A stretch of 25,699 nucleotides of DNA from an uncultured Chloroflexota bacterium. Lineage in GTDB: Bacteria; Chloroflexota; Limnocylindria; Limnocylindrales; CSP1-4. The stretch covers positions 1 to 25,699 of the forward strand of contig CAIYQJ010000016.1 in NCBI GenBank assembly GCA_903928275.1. Reading direction: 5' to 3'. Positions within the stretch are counted from its first letter, which is position 1. Each line of letters begins with the position of its first letter. The position numbers and the translations under genes were made by a program. Positions 22,436-25,699 of this stretch are shown here, piece by piece. The notes below the pieces were generated by a model. It was not told the DNA's origin. It ran no database searches and was given only the letters and a program-made list of their open reading frames with translations.

Positions 22436-23781
22436 CGATCGCCGAGCTGATCTTCGATGCCCAGGAAGAGGCCGTCGGGTACTCGTCCGACGAATGCCTC
22501 AAGTGCAACGTCTGCGTCACCGTCTGCCCGGTCGCCCGGGTCACGGACCTGTTCCCGGGACCGAAGTACGTCGGTCCGCAGGCGCAGCGGTTCCGCACCG
22601 GCCGTGCCCAGCCCGTTCAGGTCCCCGGCACCCCGTTCGCGCTGTCACCCGATCTCACCGTCGACTACTGCTCGGGCTGCGGCTGGTGCACCACCGCGTG
22701 CCCGGCCGGCGTCAAGATCGCCGAGATGAACAGCCAGTCCCGGGCGCGGATGAAGGCCGGCAAGCGTCCCAAGCTCCGCGACTGGGGCCTGGGCCAGACG
22801 GACCTCGTCGGCCAGATGGGCGTCCTCGTCTCGCCGATCACGAACCGGGTCCTCTTCAATGGGCCGATCCGCACGATCATGGAGTGGACGGTCGGGATCC
22901 ACCGCGACGCACCGTTCCCCAGGTTCGGGAAGCGAACGTTCCAGTCGACCTGGAAGCGGCGCCAGAAGCGCCTCGGTTCGCGGCCCCTCCCGGGTCCGGA
23001 CAAGGCGGTCGTCTACTTCCACGGCTGCTCGGCCAACTACTACGAGCAGCACGTGGCCGCCGCCGCGATCGCGATCCTGAAGCGCAACGGGTTCGAGACG
23101 ATCATCCCCGAGCAGGTCTGCTGCGGCCTGCCGATGATCAGCAATGCGCTCTATGGCGACGCCCGCAAGAAGGCCCGCAAGAACATCGACGCGCTGGTCG
23201 GGTACGCCCGCCAGGGGTATCGCATCATCGGCACTTCGACCTCCTGCACGCACACGATCAAGGCCGAATATCACGAGATGCTCGACGTCAAGGACGACGA
23301 CGCGACCGTGGTGGCGAACGCGACGTGGGACATCTGCGAGTTCCTCCTCGATCTCCACGAACAGGGCAAGCTCGACACGCGGTTCGGCCGGCTCGACGAG
23401 GACCTGCCGTACCACGCTCCGTGTCAGCTCCGCTCGCACGGGATCGGCCTGCCGGCGATGGAGCTGTTCGCCCTCGTGCCCGGGCTCCGCGCGGCCGACA
23501 TGGACCACGACTGCTGCGGCATCGCGGGCACCTACGGGATGAAGAAGGAGAAGTACCCGATCGGCATGGCGGTCGGCGCGCCGCTCTTCGACAAGATCAG
23601 GGCCAGCGGCGCCGCCGAGGCCGCCTGTGACTCGGAGACGTGTCGCTGGCAGATCGAGAAGGCGACCGGGACCCGTACCCGGCATCCGATCGAGATCCTG
23701 CTCCAGGCCTACCGCGTCGCGGATGCGGCGGGCGGGGCGACGCCCGGGCCGCTCTCGGGCGCCGGGACGCGGGCTCCGTGA
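22432..23781 (+). CDS. glpC: Glycerol-3-phosphate dehydrogenase Fe-S subunit GlpC
   Basis: This 449-residue protein has two [4Fe-4S] clusters, C22-x2-C25-x2-C28-x3-C32-P and C80-x2-C83-x2-C86-x3-C90-P, and two CCG domains (EQVCCGLPM and DHDCCGIAGTYGMK). These are the pattern of GlpC, which passes electrons from GlpAB to the quinone pool at the membrane. The start is the GTG in the GTGA overlap with glpB; an upstream in-frame ATG would lie inside glpB. A related family (HdrD/LldE-like CCG proteins) shares the domains, but the position after glpA-glpB makes GlpC the best call. The stop overlaps the dhaM GTG as GTGA. Confidence 0.93.
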   Translation: MTIAELIFDAQEEAVGYSSDECLKCNVCVTVCPVARVTDLFPGPKYVGPQAQRFRTGRAQPVQVPGTPFALSPDLTVDYCSGCGWCTTACPAGVKIAEMNSQSRARMKAGKRPKLRDWGLGQTDLVGQMGVLVSPITNRVLFNGPIRTIMEWTVGIHRDAPFPRFGKRTFQSTWKRRQKRLGSRPLPGPDKAVVYFHGCSANYYEQHVAAAAIAILKRNGFETIIPEQVCCGLPMISNALYGDARKKARKNIDALVGYARQGYRIIGTSTSCTHTIKAEYHEMLDVKDDDATVVANATWDICEFLLDLHEQGKLDTRFGRLDEDLPYHAPCQLRSHGIGLPAMELFALVPGLRAADMDHDCCGIAGTYGMKKEKYPIGMAVGAPLFDKIRASGAAEAACDSETCRWQIEKATGTRTRHPIEILLQAYRVADAAGGATPGPLSGAGTRAP

Positions 23782-24203
23782 AGGGCAGCAACGGCGCTGA
23801 GGTGCTCGTCGGGATCCTCGCCGTCTCGCACTCCCCGCGGATCGCGGCCGGGGTCGTCGAGCTGGTGCGCGAGGTCGCCGACCCCGACCTGCCCATCGCG
23901 GGTGTGGGGGGGACTGCGGAAGGCCTGCTCGGCAACGACGCGATGGCGGTCGTCGAGGCGATCGAGAGGATCGACACCGGCGCGGGCGTCGTGGTCGTCG
24001 TGGACATCGGCAGCGCGGTCTACGCCACGCGGACGGCGCTCGAGATCCTTGGACCGGAACGCGCGGAACGCATCCGGCTCTCGGGCGGCCCGCTCGTCGA
24101 GGGAGCCCTGGTCGCCGTGATCCAGGCGAGCACCGGCGCCGATCTCGACGAGGTCGTCGCGGCCGCGAATGGGGCCGGGCAGCTGGACAAGCTCGCGCGT
24201 TGA
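23778..24203 (+). CDS. dhaM: Single-domain PTS phosphocarrier DhaM (EIIA-Man-like)
   Basis: This 141-residue protein is the EIIA-type domain of DhaM. H18 in ILAVSHSPRIAAGV is at the active-site position, and GVGGTAEGLLGNDAMAVVEAI and VVVDIGSAVYATRTALE follow the family pattern. It takes phosphate from HPr and rephosphorylates ADP on DhaL. E. coli DhaM is a fusion with HPr- and EI-like domains, whereas here those partners are separate downstream genes, as in Gram-positive PTS-Dha systems. The GTG start overlaps glpC (GTGA) and the stop overlaps the next gene (TTGA). It is a different type from the DhaM-DhaL fusion at 13862. Confidence 0.93.
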   Translation: MKGSNGAEVLVGILAVSHSPRIAAGVVELVREVADPDLPIAGVGGTAEGLLGNDAMAVVEAIERIDTGAGVVVVVDIGSAVYATRTALEILGPERAERIRLSGGPLVEGALVAVIQASTGADLDEVVAAANGAGQLDKLAR

Positions 24204-25309
24204 GCGGCGAACCGGCGGAGGGGCGCGCCGGCGGACCCGGGCCCGTCCTCGTCATGGGGGCGGGGGCGATCGGCTCGCTCCTCGCGGCGCTCCTGAGCTC
24301 GGCAGGACGCGATGTCATCCTCGTGGATCGCCGAGCGACCGGCGCCGATCCGGGATCCGAGGTCACCGTCGTGGAGCCCACGGGCCGGCGGGTATCCGCG
24401 CGCGTCCGTCGGGTCGCGTCGACGGCGGCGGTCGGCGACGTCCCGGATCTCGCGATCCTCGCGGTGAAGACCAACGACCTCGCGGGGGCGATCCCTGGCC
24501 TGGCGCGCTGGCCCGACGTCGCCGTGCTCACCATCCAGAACGGCGTCGGCGCGGAGGAGATCGTCCGGGCCGCCCGCCCCGCGGCGGGGCTCATCGCGGG
24601 ATCGATCACCGCGCCCGTCCAGCGGATCGAGAGCGGCGCGGTCGGATGGCTCGGCCGTGGCGGCATCGGGCTCGCGCCGTTCTCCGGGCCGGTGGGCGCA
24701 CGCGTGGACGACATCGTGCGGATGCTCACGGCCGAGGGGCTCCCCGCCCGACGCATGCGGAACGCCCGCGCGATGAAGTGGTCGAAGCTGCTCGTGAACC
24801 TGCCCGCCAACGCCCTCTGCGCGCTGCTCGACTCGGACCCGCGCGCCGTCTACGCCGACGCGGCCCTGTTCGACGTGGAGCGGCGCCAGCTCCTCGAGGC
24901 GGTCGCGGTCATGCGGGCGCTCGGCCTCCGACCGACGGCACTGCCCGGTGCGGACGCGAGGCTCCTCGTGCTCGGGGCGCGGCTCCCGGCGATGCTGTCC
25001 CGGCCCATCCTCCGACGGGTGATCGGCGGGGCGCGGGCCGGCAAGCCGCCCTCGCTCCAGCTGCACCTGCGGGAGGGCCGCGGACCGTCCGAGGCGCGGT
25101 GGCTCAACGGCGCCGTGGCACGCGAGGGTCGGCGGCTCGGCGTGCCGGTGCCAGTCAACGCGCGGCTCGAGGCGCTCCTGGGATCGGCGACGAGCGATCC
25201 CGCGATCCGGGCGCGCTACGTCGGTCGCCCCGACCGACTGCTCGGCGACCTCCGGACCCCCATGGACCGACCAGGTGCTGCGCAGCTGCCCACCGCCCCC
25301 ACCGAGTAG
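24200..25309 (+). CDS. Ketopantoate reductase-like dehydrogenase (PanE/ApbA family)
   Basis: This 369-residue protein has an N-terminal Rossmann motif GAGAIGSLLA (G20-G25) after about 16 extra residues, TIQNGVGAEE near residues 112-121, and catalytic K193 in AMKWSKLLVNLPANAL, all as in 2-dehydropantoate 2-reductase. It would reduce a 2-keto acid with NAD(P)H, ketopantoate in the classic case. The TTG start overlaps the dhaM stop; the next in-frame ATG falls inside the Rossmann strand, so TTG is preferred. The C terminus is longer than in PanE. Its place between dhaM and HPr has no obvious link to pantothenate, so a different substrate is possible. Confidence 0.88.
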   Translation: MSGEPAEGRAGGPGPVLVMGAGAIGSLLAALLSSAGRDVILVDRRATGADPGSEVTVVEPTGRRVSARVRRVASTAAVGDVPDLAILAVKTNDLAGAIPGLARWPDVAVLTIQNGVGAEEIVRAARPAAGLIAGSITAPVQRIESGAVGWLGRGGIGLAPFSGPVGARVDDIVRMLTAEGLPARRMRNARAMKWSKLLVNLPANALCALLDSDPRAVYADAALFDVERRQLLEAVAVMRALGLRPTALPGADARLLVLGARLPAMLSRPILRRVIGGARAGKPPSLQLHLREGRGPSEARWLNGAVAREGRRLGVPVPVNARLEALLGSATSDPAIRARYVGRPDRLLGDLRTPMDRPGAAQLPTAPTE

Positions 25310-25325
25310 CCGAGGACGACCGTCC

Positions 25326-25610
25326 ATGCGCACCGTCGACGTCGAGATCCGCAACCCGACCGGGATCCACCTCCGGCCGGCCAGCACACTCGTCCGTGCG
25401 GCCGCCGGCTACCGGTGTGCCGTCACGCTGCAGAACGTCACGAGCGCCGGCCAGGCGGTGAACGCGAAGGACGCGCTCGCGGTCCTGTCGCGGGGCAAGG
25501 CCGTGAAGGGTGACGTCGTCCGGATCACGACCGATGGCGAGGACGAGGACGCCGCGATCGACGGGCTGCAGGCCCTCATCGAGGGCGGGCTCGGCGAGAC
25601 GCTCGCATGA
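25326..25610 (+). CDS. ptsH: PTS phosphocarrier protein HPr
   Basis: This 94-residue protein begins MRTVDVEIRNPTGIHLRPAS, with the phospho-acceptor H15 followed by LRPAS. It carries phosphate from EI to DhaM. At the position matching regulatory Ser46 of Firmicute HPr (NLKS) it has D49 (NAKD), so it could not be phosphorylated by an HPr kinase and may mimic the phospho-serine state. A short insertion (about three residues) precedes that site. The ATG is 16 bases after the reductase stop, and the stop overlaps the EI start as ATGA. No sugar-specific EII is present nearby. Confidence 0.96.
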   Translation: MRTVDVEIRNPTGIHLRPASTLVRAAAGYRCAVTLQNVTSAGQAVNAKDALAVLSRGKAVKGDVVRITTDGEDEDAAIDGLQALIEGGLGETLA

Positions 25611-25699
25611 ACGGCACGGAGGTGCGGCTCACCGGCATCGGGGCGGCGCCCGGCGTCGCGATCGGTCCCATCTGGCGCTACGCGGCCCGCGGCACGGCC
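25607..25699 (+). CDS. ptsI: PTS enzyme I, N-terminal fragment
   Basis: The ATG overlaps the HPr stop as ATGA and opens a frame that runs off the window. The first residues contain LTGIGAAPGVAIGPIW, the characteristic N terminus of enzyme I. EI autophosphorylates with PEP and charges HPr. With HPr and DhaM it completes the relay feeding the Dha kinase. The active-site histidine and the rest of the protein are beyond the right edge. Confidence 0.88.
   Translation, partial: MNGTEVRLTGIGAAPGVAIGPIWRYAARGTA

Noticed and set aside
1..25699. CRISPR arrays, tRNA or rRNA genes, insertion sequences and phage genes
   Set aside because: No repeat-spacer pattern, tRNA-like cloverleaf, rRNA segment, transposase or integrase frame was seen. 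The only tandem repeat is the three-copy 17-bp unit at 6052-6102.

Overview
This is a very GC-rich, densely packed bacterial chromosome segment. Starts are often GTG or TTG, and many stop/start codons overlap as GTGA, ATGA or TTGA. The mix of genes points to a Chloroflexota-like genome, possibly a Limnocylindria/Ellin6529-type lineage: an S21–YqeY–7TM-HD–YbeY cluster that resembles the Firmicutes yqe/yqf region, TANNNT -10 boxes placed for leaderless transcription, GlpABC-type glycerol-3-phosphate dehydrogenase, and PTS-type dihydroxyacetone (Dha) kinase. The taxonomic assignment is an inference; there is no rRNA in the window.

Layout. 1-2304: the tail of an unidentified gene, a small cupin protein on the minus strand, and an AMP-forming acyl-CoA synthetase with a leaderless-type promoter. 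2301-10597: a housekeeping cluster, rpsU, a YqeY-like protein, a 7TM-HD (PgpH-like) phosphodiesterase, ybeY, pth and mfd. 10617-13791 (minus strand): a translationally coupled set made of a DhaL-like protein, a soluble GAF-PAS histidine kinase and an OmpR-type response regulator. 13862-14923: a divergent DhaM-DhaL fusion. 14924-15255: a leader with inverted repeats. 15256 to the right edge: one long glycerol/Dha operon, glpF-dhaK-dhaL-glpK-glpA-glpB-glpC-dhaM-(ketopantoate-reductase-like)-HPr-EI, which runs off the window.

How the genes fit together. Glycerol enters through GlpF, is phosphorylated by GlpK and is oxidised to DHAP by GlpABC. Dha is converted to DHAP by DhaK and DhaL, with phosphate supplied from PEP through EI, HPr and DhaM. 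The complete PTS relay is encoded beside its only visible client and no sugar permease is present.

The most unusual element is the DhaL–histidine kinase–response regulator set next to a DhaM-DhaL fusion. In E. coli, DhaL and DhaK control the GAF-PAS regulator DhaR by direct contact. Here a GAF-PAS histidine kinase is coupled to a DhaL paralogue, so a DhaL-gated two-component system reading Dha or PEP/PTS status is a reasonable and testable hypothesis.
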